Notes under the pieces: model-generated
Databases searched by the model: none
Seen by the model: only the letters and a program-made list of their open reading frames with translations
What the model was told of the DNA's origin: nothing
Made by a program: the position numbers and the translations under genes
NCBI GenBank assembly: GCA_034401135.1
Contig: JAWZSP010000003.1
Coordinates: 2,480,001-2,544,000 of the forward strand
Direction of reading: 5' to 3'
Source: Volutella citrinella
Lineage: Eukaryota; Ascomycota; Sordariomycetes; Hypocreales; Nectriaceae
DNA: 64,000 nt
Shown: piece by piece, positions 20,619-31,949 of the stretch
Position numbering within the stretch: the first letter of the stretch is position 1
Layout: every line of letters starts with the position of its first letter

Positions 20619-23600
20619 GTTGACGTTTGTGCTGGGACCTTTTTCCCCACGGGAGCAACGGCGTCACTTGGCGGCAAAGCGGCCCGCATTTCTTACGACT
20701 CTCTACTACATCTCTCGCAGCTTCGTACGCAGCAAAAAGGCCTTGGCTTCAGTGTCGGGATAGACCGCATATTGTCTTCACAGGGCCCCACGACCAGTAG
20801 CCCTTTTCTTATTGGCGGGACGTATTCGGGCGAGGACACAGCGGGATCAAAAAAAACGGGAACAGCGGAGGACAAGGTGCCATACTGGCTGACGGAGCCC
20901 TCATGTGCTCCTTCTACGCCGATGCGGTACTCGGCTGGATGCCTGCTAATGCTCTTCGAATTTCTCTTTAGTGTTACCCCAAGAGTTCATTTACCATTTT
21001 CTATGCTTTAATCAGATCGGTTACCCCAAGCTCTAATAGAGAGTTTTAGTTTTGTTGCCAAAGAAATGCTAGCAAGTTTGACGATGCCTTGATGACTACG
21101 GTGCTATGGGGATGGTGCATCTGATTGGCGGGCATCGTGCCACTTTGTTGTGTTGGCACGCCGTGGTGCAGCTGTCGGTGAAGTGGAGTGTCGCACTTTG
21201 TTGGTACCGCTCTGGGTTATTCATGCGGCTGCCTGTCAAGCCAGACGGCTGGCTCCTTGGGTGATCCGAAAACCCCTAGTCATACTCTTTGTTCGGATAT
21301 AAATTGTAGAATCGTTCGAGCGACAGCCCCCGTTGGCTCTGCCCGAGTTCAATTCAGGTGTGTAAGTACCATGTGCCCTAGGGTAGACATCCCCGATGGT
21401 TGAAATCAGCATAAGCGGCGCCCTGTGCAGGCTATAGTCCACAATCATCGCGTTAATTGACAGCTTGCTACGGTTCTGTTGCGTACCGTGTGATATTTGT
21501 TATATCTCAGCAGGGCGCGTTGGAGAAAAACGACCCAGTAGGTGACAGTCAGAAGGTTGAGAGCTTCTCTAGGAGCGAACGGCAGATTAGAAATGCGGCC
21601 GCAACAAACAAGCCACTCTGAAACTCACTCAGAGGGAGACACTTGAACTGATATCGGTGACGCGACTTTCAAAAGAGAACCCCAACACTGGGAATCTGTC
21701 GTAGGGCTGCCTCATCGTGGTGGCAGAGCCACCGGCCCTCACGTGGCCAAATGAGGCACCATGACAACGGGCGATATATTCACAAAGTAGTGGAACAAAT
21801 TCAGGGAGGAACTGAAGCTACAAGGACTTGTCAATGATAAGTACCTGGCGGGCATTGGGACATGATGATAGCAGCATTTACGATCATTTACGATCAAGTG
21901 AAAGCTCGGCTTCATTAGACGTAGCTGACATGGGCAAGTCGTTGTTAGTGCGGACTCATGGAGTCAAATTCGGGAACGAGGCCGGGTAGCCAATAAGAGG
22001 CCATGAGGCGGACCCTCCTCCAACATAAGGGCCCAAGGGTGGAGGAACGGCTCAGGGACCAGGAAGTAATTACCTAGCGCGGGCCCTTTCAGCTTCAGGG
22101 CAAGTGGTACCAGCTTGGAGCAAGGCCCGGGCGCGGAAGCGGTTGATTGGCGGGTGAGGAAAATACAAAGTACCACATGCCAATATGTCAGTGACACACA
22201 CACTCAGAGGTGTGACCCTTGTTGTCAAGGCTGTGTCCTCTTACTTACTCCTGCTACACTACACAGAGCTGGGCGGCATTGATGCCGGCGTGCATGGTGA
22301 TTTTGACAAGGCGAATGGGTGGTAAGGCCAAAGAATCCAAGTACATACACAACGTGGTGGCCGGAGCGGCTAAGCCTTTTAGACTGGGGGAATGTTTCTG
22401 GTGCGCAGCTTCCCCTAGGATTGGATAGAACGTGGTACCTTGTTTTTGTGAGCCTATAATAATTATAGAGACGAGACTTGGATATCACCATGGAGCGATT
22501 ATAGTAAGGACGGGGAGCATGTCCCGCTCGTAGCTCACGGGGCCCCCAGCATGTCCGCCACAGGTCACAGCCAGGGGAGAGAGACCTCCTTTCCTCTTCA
22601 TTTGGAAAACGGTGTCATCACCCCCAGACGCCTCACAGGCTCTGTTCCAACTTTCAAGAGGTCTCCAAGCTTGGCTGCCCGGAGGTGAGCTTGGCGCCGC
22701 GCCCAGAGCAATATTAGCATATTACCTCCGCGTTGCACCTATCCCGTCTGGACGAGGGCTGAGCAGAGGTAGGCGCAGCAGCGGTGAGTTCGCGGGCCGT
22801 CAGGCGCTAGAGTCTTGGAGGACGGGCATGGAAGCGTCGTCGAAATTGAAGTCTGAGGTCATTTGGCCCTGTCGCAATGGGAAATGAGCCCGCCCAGAGC
22901 GGAACTGGGCAGGGGCACCAGGGGCACTAGTAGTCGCCAATGGGACCCTGCAATGCTCGACTGCAGACCGAAGGGGGTGTCCTGGGTCCAATTGATGCTT
23001 GTTACCGCGGCGGTAATAGGGCCTAACCAAGCAGGGCGGGTACCTGACCCCATGGCCATGGAGCTAGTGCTCGGATGAAAACCGCAACCTGGGTTTCAAG
23101 TGAGAGGGTATTCGGGCGCTGAGGATTGGGATTTAGGATTGAGTTAGGATAATAGTGAGGTGGCTTAGTATCTAAGATACCTTAGGCTTGTGTAAGTGAA
23201 GCATAGATGCGATAGGCGCTGCAATGCAGTACAGCGCCGTACCTGCGTCTGTCGCGTGGCTCTCCATACTCCAGTGGTGGTGGGACTTGCTGTGGCTCTA
23301 TCCGAAATCAGCCACCCGCTGACAGGCAGTTGGAAACTTGGAATGGGGGGCCGCCTGCCGTCGAGTGGTGACATGCGGCCGCCACCATTTTGCTACCCCA
23401 GCAGCCCTGCGATGCGATACGATGCGACCGCCGACAATGCCCATGCTAGTCGAACACCACAGGGGGCGGAGACCGACTGGCGCCGACTCGATCTCTCAAT
23501 AGCACCCGCCGCGACTCGCCCGCCCTCCTGGGGGCGGTTTCGTCTCAGAGGGGCCGCCACCGCTAATCAATGCCGTCTAATCAATGCTGTCTGTGCCATC

Positions 23601-24211
23601 AAAGAAACGCTCAAGCAGAGACGTGGGTGGGCACCAGTCGGGTTCATGCTGCTCAGGTAGGCTGGCTCCTGAATCCTGACCAAGAGACCCCAACCCCGGC
23701 GAACTGAAGCATGACAACTAGTACCTGGTCTTGGCAGGCACGCAGGAGCTGCCAAATGTGCGCTCAATGGTCAATGGGGAGTGGCCGCCGTCTCGTGGGG
23801 CACAGGGTCTTGGCCTCAACTTGGCTTGGTGCGGCCCTTGGCTCGCCTGGGCTTGGCCCGAATCGATCTACTCAGTTTCCGCGAGCCAGTATGGTACTAT
23901 GGTATTTGAGGCTGCCCGCCGCCTGCCGCATTGTGTCGTGACACCTTCTCTTGCTCCCTCGAACTCCCTCACGCTCTTTACGCCACCACGCTCCCTTGCC
24001 CAGTTCCCAGGCGCTCCTGGACTGCGGTCTACTTGCCTTCTAGTCGCTCCTTCTGACAATCTTCTTTTCCGGTGCAGTAATCAAGGTCGCCTCTCGACGT
24101 AGAATCAAACCGCCCTTCTTCCACTTCTTTCATCTTCGCGACGCCAAACCCGCTCAGTAACCGAAATCCGAAAATATTGCTCCACTCTGAGAAGACCACA
24201 CACTCATCACC
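20619..24211. other. 3.6 kb gap between septin and GH72 genes, no gene supported
   Basis: All frames here are short and lack domain signatures or intron-consistent joins. Structure seen: a tandem CATTTACGAT pair at about 21876-21896 and a pyrimidine-rich leader for the GH72 gene at about 23940-24200. A D-arm-like GGCCGGAGCGGCTAAG stretch near 22360 lacks a matching B box. The region may be regulatory or hold non-coding transcripts. Confidence 0.45.
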
Positions 24212-25803
24212 ATGCTTGTGAGTTGCCTATCTACACATCCCAGGCCACCCATGATGTCACCACTACTGACACGGCATCCCATCCTAGTTCAACGCTGCTT
24301 TGATGGCTCTTGCGGCCACCATGGTCGCTGCTGTGCCCTCCCTCGAGATCAAGGGCACAGACTTCGTCAACCCCAAGACTGGAAAGAAGTTCCAGGTCGT
24401 TGGTATGGCCTATCAGCCCGGCGGCAGCGCCGGCTACGAACCTACCACTGGAAAGGATCCTCTCAGCCACCCCGAGGAGTGTCTCCGTGACGCTGCCCTC
24501 ATGCAGGTTCTCGGCATCAACGCCATCCGAGTCTACAACCTTGACCCCAACATCAACCACGACGAGTGTGCCAGTATTTTCAATGCTGTGAGTCAACCTC
24601 GTTCGGGACCCCAGATCACCTGTGGCATTTGTATTGGAAACCCGTGCTAATTCAGGAGACCAGGCTGGCATGTACATGATGATCGACGTCAACTCTCCCA
24701 AGGTTGGTGAGTCCCTCACCTCCATCAACCCTTGGGAGTCGTACTATATGGAATACCTCAACCGCACCTTTGCTGTCGTCGAGGCATTCAGCAACTACCC
24801 CAACACTCTGCTCTTCTTTTCCGCCAACGAGGTCATCAACGATGAGAAGACTGCCGAGTACTCCCCCCAGTACATTCGTGCCGTTACCCGTGATCTCAAG
24901 AACTACATCAAGAACAACATTAAACGCCAGATCCCCGTTGGATACTCTGCCGCCGACGTCCGCGAGGTTCTCTGGGATACCTGGAACTACATGGCCTGCT
25001 CTCTCGAGGACGACAAGGACGACATGAGCCGTGCCGATCTCTTCGCCCTGAACTCTTACAGCTGGTGTGGACCCGATGCCACCTACGAGAGCTCCTCTTT
25101 CAACGTCCTTACCGAGGGATTCCAGAAGACGTCCGTCCCCGTCTTCTTCAGCGAGTACGGCTGCAACAAGCCCCAGCCCCGTTACTGGAAGGAGACTCAG
25201 GCCATGTATGGCGATAAGATGACACCCGTCTTCTCGGGTGGCGTTGTCTACGAGTACACAGAGGAGGACAACAACTACGGTCTTGTCAAGATCGACGGCA
25301 AGGATCTCCAGGTTCTCGGTGACTACAACCGTCTCAAGGCCCAGTTCGGTAAGATTGACTGGAAGACGGTTCAGTCCAAGGACGTCGGCAAGGACTCTCC
25401 CAAGGCGCCCACCTGCAGCTCCAGCATCATCAAGGATTCCAAGTTCGACAGCAACTTCACTCTCCCCCGTGTCCCCCCTGGTGCGCAAGACCTGATCGAC
25501 AATGGCATCAAGCCCAAGCCCAAGGGCCAGATCGTCAAGATTTCCGACTACAATGTTAAGCTCAATGTTAAGGATGCCGATGGAAAGGCCATGACTGGCC
25601 TCAAGGTTGTTCCCCTTGACGATGGCGAGACCAACTTTTCCGGCAAGAATGACGCCAACACTGGAAGCGAAACGACCGGCAAGAATGCTACCGAGAGCAA
25701 CACTGCCGCCAAGGATGAGAAGAAGGGTAATGCCGCAGGCATCATCCGACCTATGATGTGGGCCGCCGCTGTGCCTCTGGTTTCCATGATGTTTTGCTTG
25801 TAA
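24212..25803 (+). CDS. GPI-anchored 1,3-beta-glucanosyltransferase (GH72, Gel/Gas family)
   Basis: Exons 24212-24217 (ATG CTT), 24288-24587 and 24664-25803 give 481 residues. The enzyme elongates and rearranges cell-wall beta-1,3-glucan at the plasma membrane. The N-terminus MLFNAALMALAATMVAAV is a signal peptide. Catalytic residues of GH72 are Glu158 in SANEVIND (acid/base) and Glu266 in FFSEYGCN (nucleophile). No CBM43 (X8) module follows; a Ser/Thr/Asn-rich linker leads to KGNAAGIIRPMMWAAAVPLVSMMFCL, a GPI-attachment tail with a likely omega site near Asn/Ala/Gly. This is the Gel1/Gas1-without-X8 layout. The acceptor at 24663 (GACCAG before GCTGGCATG) is chosen over an earlier AG because only it keeps the family sequence IFNAAGMYMMID. 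A 430-residue antisense frame is an artefact of codon bias. Confidence 0.94.
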
Positions 25804-27458
25804 AGTAACCAGTCTGGCTGAGGCGTGGGGTAGATCAAGTCCGCTGTTCAATTCGTCCCGAGAAGCGGCGCGGGTGAAAGGGTATATATTGTCTTGGTCG
25901 CGTATAGTGTACATGAAACCTGTTTTGGGGTAGATTATGCCCACTGTCGTGTTTGCTTCCGCCTCATGCTGCCTCGTGTTGCCTCATACCCGCTAACATG
26001 CATCATAAACGTGAAGTCGTGAGCCATTCAACAGTGGCATCTGTTGCCACCCTACAATTTTGGCGAGGCCAGAATCATCTCCGCTTTCGACTACCCTTTT
26101 TGGTGGCACTCGGTTTGCTTGGGTCAGTCGGCACGGGCACCGCTCTTGGGCAAACTGGGCTTGTTTCGCAGGGCAAGCAGTAGTCGTGAACACCTAGGTC
26201 ATTGGCGCGACAGCAGCTTGGGCAACAGCTGTCAACGAGAGCCGTGGGTTCATTGATAATAGCCATTGGCAGCGCTCCTTGTGCTCCGGCGCTGAGCTTG
26301 GGGGTCGAAGTCGCTCTCTGAAGGGCGGGGAGCAGCGGCACAATGTATTTGATATGCGGTTTTGCTTCCTTCAATGCCTATGTTGGAACAAGACCGATCA
26401 TCCACAACGCCTCGGTTCTGGGTGTCGGGAATTTTAAGTGCAGTATTATAGCAATCCAGGGGGGCCAGGGGTTTCGGGGGCTGGGGCGCAACGTGACCAG
26501 AAACCGTACGTGTGTATAACGGTTGCTTGCCTGTAGAGCGTGGCTGTGTGGTAGGGGTGGTTTGCCCTTTTCGGCGTGTCTGTGCCTTTCTGGGACAACC
26601 GCAATACGAGACGGGGAGGCCGCCGGGGAATTTGGGAGTCCAGCGTAACCAGATGGGAAGGAGACTATCCGAAATGGTGAAGGCGGACAAGTCAGGAGTT
26701 GAGCGTCTCAGTCTCTGTGATGCGCGGCGATGGTGATGGGGACGCAACGTGAGACGAAGATAGGTGAGGAATTGTTGTGGTGGAAATGGGGATGGAAATG
26801 GGATGGCTACACACGAGATGCTGTGCAAGTCAGGCCGAGTCCGCAACGCACGATATGGAGACTCGGAAGAAAATGGTGAAGAGGAAGAAGATGGAGACGA
26901 AGACGAAGGAGAACAAGCAGGCAAAGGCGATGACACAGGTCTTATATATACTGGATGGATGCATACTTACTAGAGGGTCTAGTATAAGCTTCACGCTTGC
27001 TTGCCGGGGCGTCGGGAATGGGATGAGACCGGCAGTGTGCTCACAATGATGCGATGTTGCACTATGACGATGGGCCACGCCTTGCCTTGGGTGACGAGGA
27101 GGGGAAGGCAGAGGGATGATCGAGGTGAGGCGGGGAGGGGTGAGGAAACCAAACAAGTGCGTCGAGTGCAACTTGACAACGGCAAATAGCGGATAGGGTA
27201 ATAATGGAAACGTCGGGTAGGGTATTTTGGTCCGTTGCAGTCTGGCAGGACAGGGCTCCGTGGCGGCTGGGGCCTCTCGGAATGTTTCGAGGCAGGGTAG
27301 TACGTAAGTAGCTACCTAGTTTGTTTATAGAAGGTGTAGATGGAAAGAGAGGCGAAGTGGAAGCCCGTGAATGGGAAGGAAGGATGCAAGGAAGGATGGA
27401 AGAGGAAAAGAAAGCTACCCAGGATCAGGGAAGAAAGGGATTAAATAAATAAATAAGT

Positions 27459-27477
27459 AAAAAAAAAAAAAAAAAAA
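27459..27477 (+). repeat. A19 homopolymer preceded by TAAA repeats
   Basis: Nineteen consecutive A, with (TAAA)-type repeats directly upstream from about 27441. It could be simple sequence or the tail of an old retroposed insertion. I found no clear target-site duplication or spliced-gene copy next to it. Confidence 0.85.
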
Positions 27478-27883
27478 CGAAGAAGGGAGCCTGAGTGGAT
27501 GAAATTGAATAATAATTCATTGCAGCGGCAGTTGGTTTGTAGGACAGGACGCACACACGACGACCCTGCCCTCCCTGCTCGGCCCAATTCCTATTACCGT
27601 TGCTCTGACTGCGACAGGCTACTACCCACGCAGCTTCCCGGCTAGCAAGTGCTAGTACTGTGGTGCCAGCAGGCAAGGCATGTCGGCAGCCAGGCAAGGA
27701 AGTCGGGGATGTGGGCGTGGGAACAGGATAGCCAAACATTCATGGGCCTAGGACAGCCTCACCCGCCTCCGTGGGATGTCAAGTGAGGGTGCACGGGGTA
27801 CACGGTGGGATGGAGCACGGGCATGAACAGTGCAGTGCAGGGCAGCACAGCACAGCCTGCATCTGCCCGAGCATGGAGTCGAA

Positions 27884-27918
27884 GTGCAGAGTGCAGAATG
27901 CAGAATGTAGAATGTAGA
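27884..27918. repeat. Five 7-bp tandem repeats (RTGYAGA)
   Basis: Units GTGCAGA, GTGCAGA, ATGCAGA, ATGTAGA and ATGTAGA follow without gaps. The stepwise drift from one end to the other looks like slippage followed by substitution. Confidence 0.8.
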
Positions 27919-28159
27919 ATATTCAGTCCCCGTCCGGTCATCCCATGAGGGACTAGGCAGGTAGACCCCGCCGTTGAGTCTCCACGGCCAGCGGCCCACG
28001 TCCCACGAGTTGACGACCCACGACGGACGGGAGGGCGGGATTTGCCGCAACTATAGGCAACAGGCGAACCGACCCGAAAACCTGCCGGTGCATATTTGTG
28101 GATGGCGGATGACATGGGCCTGGGGTCTGGTGGGTAGCATAGGTAGGTGTGGTGTGGTG

Positions 28160-28180
28160 TGGATGGATGGATGGATGGAT
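28160..28180. repeat. GGAT microsatellite with adjacent GTGTG repeats
   Basis: A GGTGT-type run passes into about five GGAT units and then TTGATT. It is ordinary simple sequence inside the gene-free gap. Confidence 0.75.
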
Positions 28181-30084
28181 TGATTAGTAGATGGGTCCTC
28201 CGTACTGGTCAGGTCTATTCTAGCTGAGCACAGTATGAACGTCCTTGCACCTACCTCTGAGTAAGGTACTAATTATAGTCAAAACTGCCCGCCAAGGTAG
28301 GTGCGTTCCATTCCATGACCAAGGTAGACCGTAGGTGAGTATCCATATTGAAGCAAGGTGAGGCAGGCGTTAGCGGGCGAATGGAAGGGGCGGTGCAGCT
28401 GTTCGAGCTTCGAAGGAGGATGCTGGGTTAGTCAGTGCAGGCAGGAAGTAGTCACGCCAATGTGCCCAAAGCTTGCCCAATTGATAATGGGCAGAGGTGT
28501 CGTGCTGCATGCACCTACACTCCAACATGTGCAAGTGCTCACTCAGGCATCATGATAACCAACCTCCACTGTCTGTGCCTTTGTTCAAATGACCAACGTG
28601 GGGGGGCGGCCAGAAACAGAGTGGTCATGAGCCCTTATCAGGGCCACGGCACCTGGGGTCGACTGCAAGGCACGTCGATAGCCCGTGCTTGGCTGTGGGC
28701 GGGATGCTGAGCCAAACGAGGTTGGTAAACCATGCCGCCATACCAATGAGTGATTCGTTTACGCATCTACCTGGTAACTGGTTTCTCGGACGGTGGTAAC
28801 GAACCACTGCAGCAAGCATGAAGTAACCCAACGCGACCCAACTGATTGCCTGCCGATCCAACCCAGCTCCACTTCGTCTTCGGCCCTGTGTGCTACTGCT
28901 GCCTTTCCCCCGGCGGCTGCGAAAGGGAAGGGGGGGCAACTCATCGGCTTGTGGGTGCCCAACGGAGCATTGCTTAACCCCATCTATAGACAATGACCAG
29001 TCCAACCGACCCCTGGACCAAGCACGTATGGCTCGACAGCTTGAACCATCGACAGTCAACATCACCAATACAACCGACACCACAACCGACACCACATCAG
29101 CAATGCATGTACCACTAACCCCGCCGCCAGAGGCAAATGCACCTCCACCAGCAAGGCGACCCTATTTCTCTGGCCAGCAAGCTGCATGTGAGTGCATGTT
29201 AGTCGTGCCCCATCTGCACCCAACTTCACGGCCACACCCTCATGCCGGCAAAGAGGGGAGCGGAACCGACATCAAATGCCGGCACAATGGATCACCTGTG
29301 AGCAGTGACGGCAACGTGGACCTCCCTCTCGACTTCCAGGAGGGGGGCCACCCTCGACTAGACGTGACGAGGCCGGGGCGAGGGCCCTATATGAGGTGGA
29401 GGAGGGCGGCACCCCATGCGGAGATGCGAGAGCTGGCGGTTACCGCGGGTTTTCACAGTTGTTGGATGTGAGCTTACAACAGCGACTCATTCGAGGAACA
29501 GTGGATCTGCTCCCTATCTCTTTCTCTCCCGCTTTCGCGCACTATGCGGTTTCTCGCCACATATCACCTGGCATTGTGAGGTGCGAAATGCATCGTCGAC
29601 TACCCGGCCATGGATGATATGACCAGCCACACCACATAGAGCACCACTCACCCCTGTTCTTTCACGGTGTATATATACATCAACTCCTGCATAAATGCCC
29701 ATGGGACGACATACGCATAGTTTCTCACATTGCGAAGGCGCTGTCAAGCACACAGTCCCTGCAGGCCTACCAGGGGGTGCACATGAAAAAGACAAGTATG
29801 TATACAAGACATGTCATCAGGTGATCTATTATTTGTCTCTTTCCTCCCTCCTCTTAGTGAGGTAGGTTAGCTGACCATTCTTTGCCATACACAGCTGCTT
29901 TCAACCGTTTATGGCCCGAAGGCCCTTGGAATCTGCAACTCATATCCCTCACCAACCCTGCGCCCTAACCTTCGTGCAAACGTACATAACAAGCATCGGC
30001 AACCTGCTGGGAAGGATCCTATATCTGCACCCAACCGAGGTTGCGAGCCCAGCAGCAGCGATTGTGCTTCATATTCCTTTTACT

Positions 30085-31949
30085 TTAAGCCTGGAACTCC
30101 TGGACATTGCTGGACTCCCATCGGCCAGGGATGAGAGCGAGGGGCACGATACCGGAGACGTGCATCTCAGGGCCGAAGATCTTGGCGTTGAGGCCAAGCT
30201 CCTGGGTGGCGGCCTTCATGTTCTTGAGACCCTCCTGGTAGTTGGGTCCGGCGCGACGCACCCAGATCTGCACGTTGTGCTCAATCAGCTTGGGGGCGAA
30301 GTCCCGCAGAGCGCGGATCACACCCTTGAAGGTGCTGGCAACGTTGGTGAAGTTGGCAATGCCACCACCAATGAAGAGAACCTTGCCCTTGTCGGACTCG
30401 GGAGCTCGGAGCAGCAGATCCAGCACGGTTCGGGCATAGTGGTAGGTCTGGGACTCGGTGGGAGCACCGGAGTACTCGCCATAGTTGGCGAGCTCATCAG
30501 CAAAGCCGGAGGAGGCGATGGCGTCGGCGTAGACGACGGAAGCACCGCCACCAGCAACAAGGGTCCAGATGCGGCCCTTGGGGTTCAGGACGGTGAGCTT
30601 GAGAGAGGCACCGGTCTTGGCGTCAAGGTCGGCGATGTAAGCCTCCTCCTTGGTGAGCTCACGGCCGAAGGGAGCAGGGAACTCCATGGGAGGACCGGCG
30701 TCGATGTTGACCTTCTCGCCGGAAGCAGAGGCGACGTTGGTCAGGCCCAGAGCAGCGGGAGATCGGGCAATGGCCCACTTGACACCGCACTCAAAGTCGG
30801 CAGTCTGGTCGAGCTTGGCAGCAAGATCGAGGAAGTGAACCTCGGCAGAGGTCTTGTCCTCATTGGGGATCACAACCAGGGGGTTGATCTCGAGGTATGT
30901 GAACTGGCAGTCGACATAGACGGCGTAGAGGCGGGTGATGAAGTCGACGAGGACATTGTGAACACCCTTGGGAACCTTCTTCAGGAGGGTAGCAGCGAGC
31001 TCCTCGTTGGAGGGATACTGGCTGAGGTCGACGGGAATCAAGATCTTCTCAGCCTTGGCGTCCACATCACCGACATCGACACCACCCTCGTGGGTGAAGA
31101 GGATCCAGTCACCCTATCGATTCAACGGATTAGTAAATGTCCAATGACCATGCTGGGGCCTGGTTGTGTAAGTGGGTTTGCGGAGTGGTGGCCCGCGCAG
31201 GTTCGGCTCGGTGCATCTTATCAAGGCATCCGCTCGCCCGGACGGAAACGAGTCTGATTACCGGCACACGATTCGACGGAGCCCACAAAAGGGCCCGACC
31301 CGACCTGTCGGAGCCAACATCACGGGCTTTTGTCCTTAAATAACAAAATTTCCCATTTCTGGACTCTCAACCCTCCGGATTTGTTCGCATGTCTGCTCGT
31401 CGAGTCAAGTGACTCCAAAGAAGGCACATCATGGCCACCAGCACCAACACCGACCACCCACACACCAGGTGAAAGAAGAACGAGGGAAACAAATCAGCCA
31501 ACACTTACCTCACGGACGGAGTTGATGTTGATGTAGTACTCAGTGTCCTGGGGGTGAGGGACAAAAGGCTCGACAAGGAATTGTCGCAGAACACCGACTG
31601 TGTGCTCAACCTTCTGCTCCTTGCCGGCACGCTCAGCAACCCAAGCCTTGGCCTCGGGCCAGGTCTTGTTCAGGGCCAGGAGACCGCTCTTTCCTCGTCG
31701 CTTGATGAGCTGATCGGGCTTGGCGACGAACTTCGCACCGGGCTGGAAGAGCCAAGGGTAGGTGACCTCGGCCTGGTTCAGGATGTCCTCGACCTTGGCG
31801 TCCTCGGGGAAGTGCAGAGAAGCCAGCCTGGAGGGAGGGTTGTGCGTGGTGGGCGAAGGAAGAGGGCTCGGCTTGATGACGGGAGCACGAGTGAGGTGGT
31901 AGTTGAGGATGGCCTTGCCGTCGGCCTCGAGAATCGACTTGGCGGACAT
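30085..31949 (-). CDS. acl2: ATP-citrate synthase (lyase) subunit 2
   Basis: Exons 31949-31509 and 31113-30085 on the - strand give 489 residues, the usual size of fungal subunit 2. With subunit 1 it makes cytosolic acetyl-CoA and oxaloacetate from citrate, CoA and ATP, feeding fatty acid and sterol synthesis and protein acetylation. The N-terminal half is the ATP-grasp part ([25 protein letters not shown] with the metal-binding EINP). The C-terminal half is the citrate-binding domain ([35 protein letters not shown]). The intron is 395 nt, much longer than others in the window. The gene is transcribed away from acl1. An overlapping 448-residue frame on the other strand is a codon-bias shadow. 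Confidence 0.97.

Larger units (their letters stand above)
25804..30084. other. 4.3 kb convergent gap, no gene supported
   Basis: This lies between the 3' ends of the GH72 gene (+) and acl2 (-). The longest frame (26250-26936, -) is Ser/Pro-rich, lacks an ATG start and shows no domain. Simple sequence is frequent: purine-rich 26870-26930, A19 at 27459-27477, 7-bp repeats at 27884-27918, GGAT repeats at about 28160-28180 and a 12-bp pair at 29070-29093. A TATATATAAG box in - orientation lies near 26946. Possible non-coding transcripts or a degraded insertion cannot be excluded. Confidence 0.45.

Noticed and set aside
22355..22440. tRNA Leu/Ser-like D-arm stretch (GGCCGGAGCGGCTAAG)
   Set aside because: No B box and no matching acceptor or anticodon stems.
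24652..25944. 430-residue open frame antisense to the GH72 gene
   Set aside because: It mirrors a highly codon-biased gene (C-rich third positions leave few stops in one antisense frame), has a repetitive Leu/Val/Gly/Asp composition and no domain.
26250..26936. 228-residue Ser/Pro-rich frame on the - strand
   Set aside because: Opens with GTG and not ATG, is low-complexity, and shows no domain or exon structure.
29911..31257. 448-residue open frame on the + strand over acl2
   Set aside because: Antisense shadow of the well-supported ATP-citrate lyase subunit 2; low-complexity composition and no family match.
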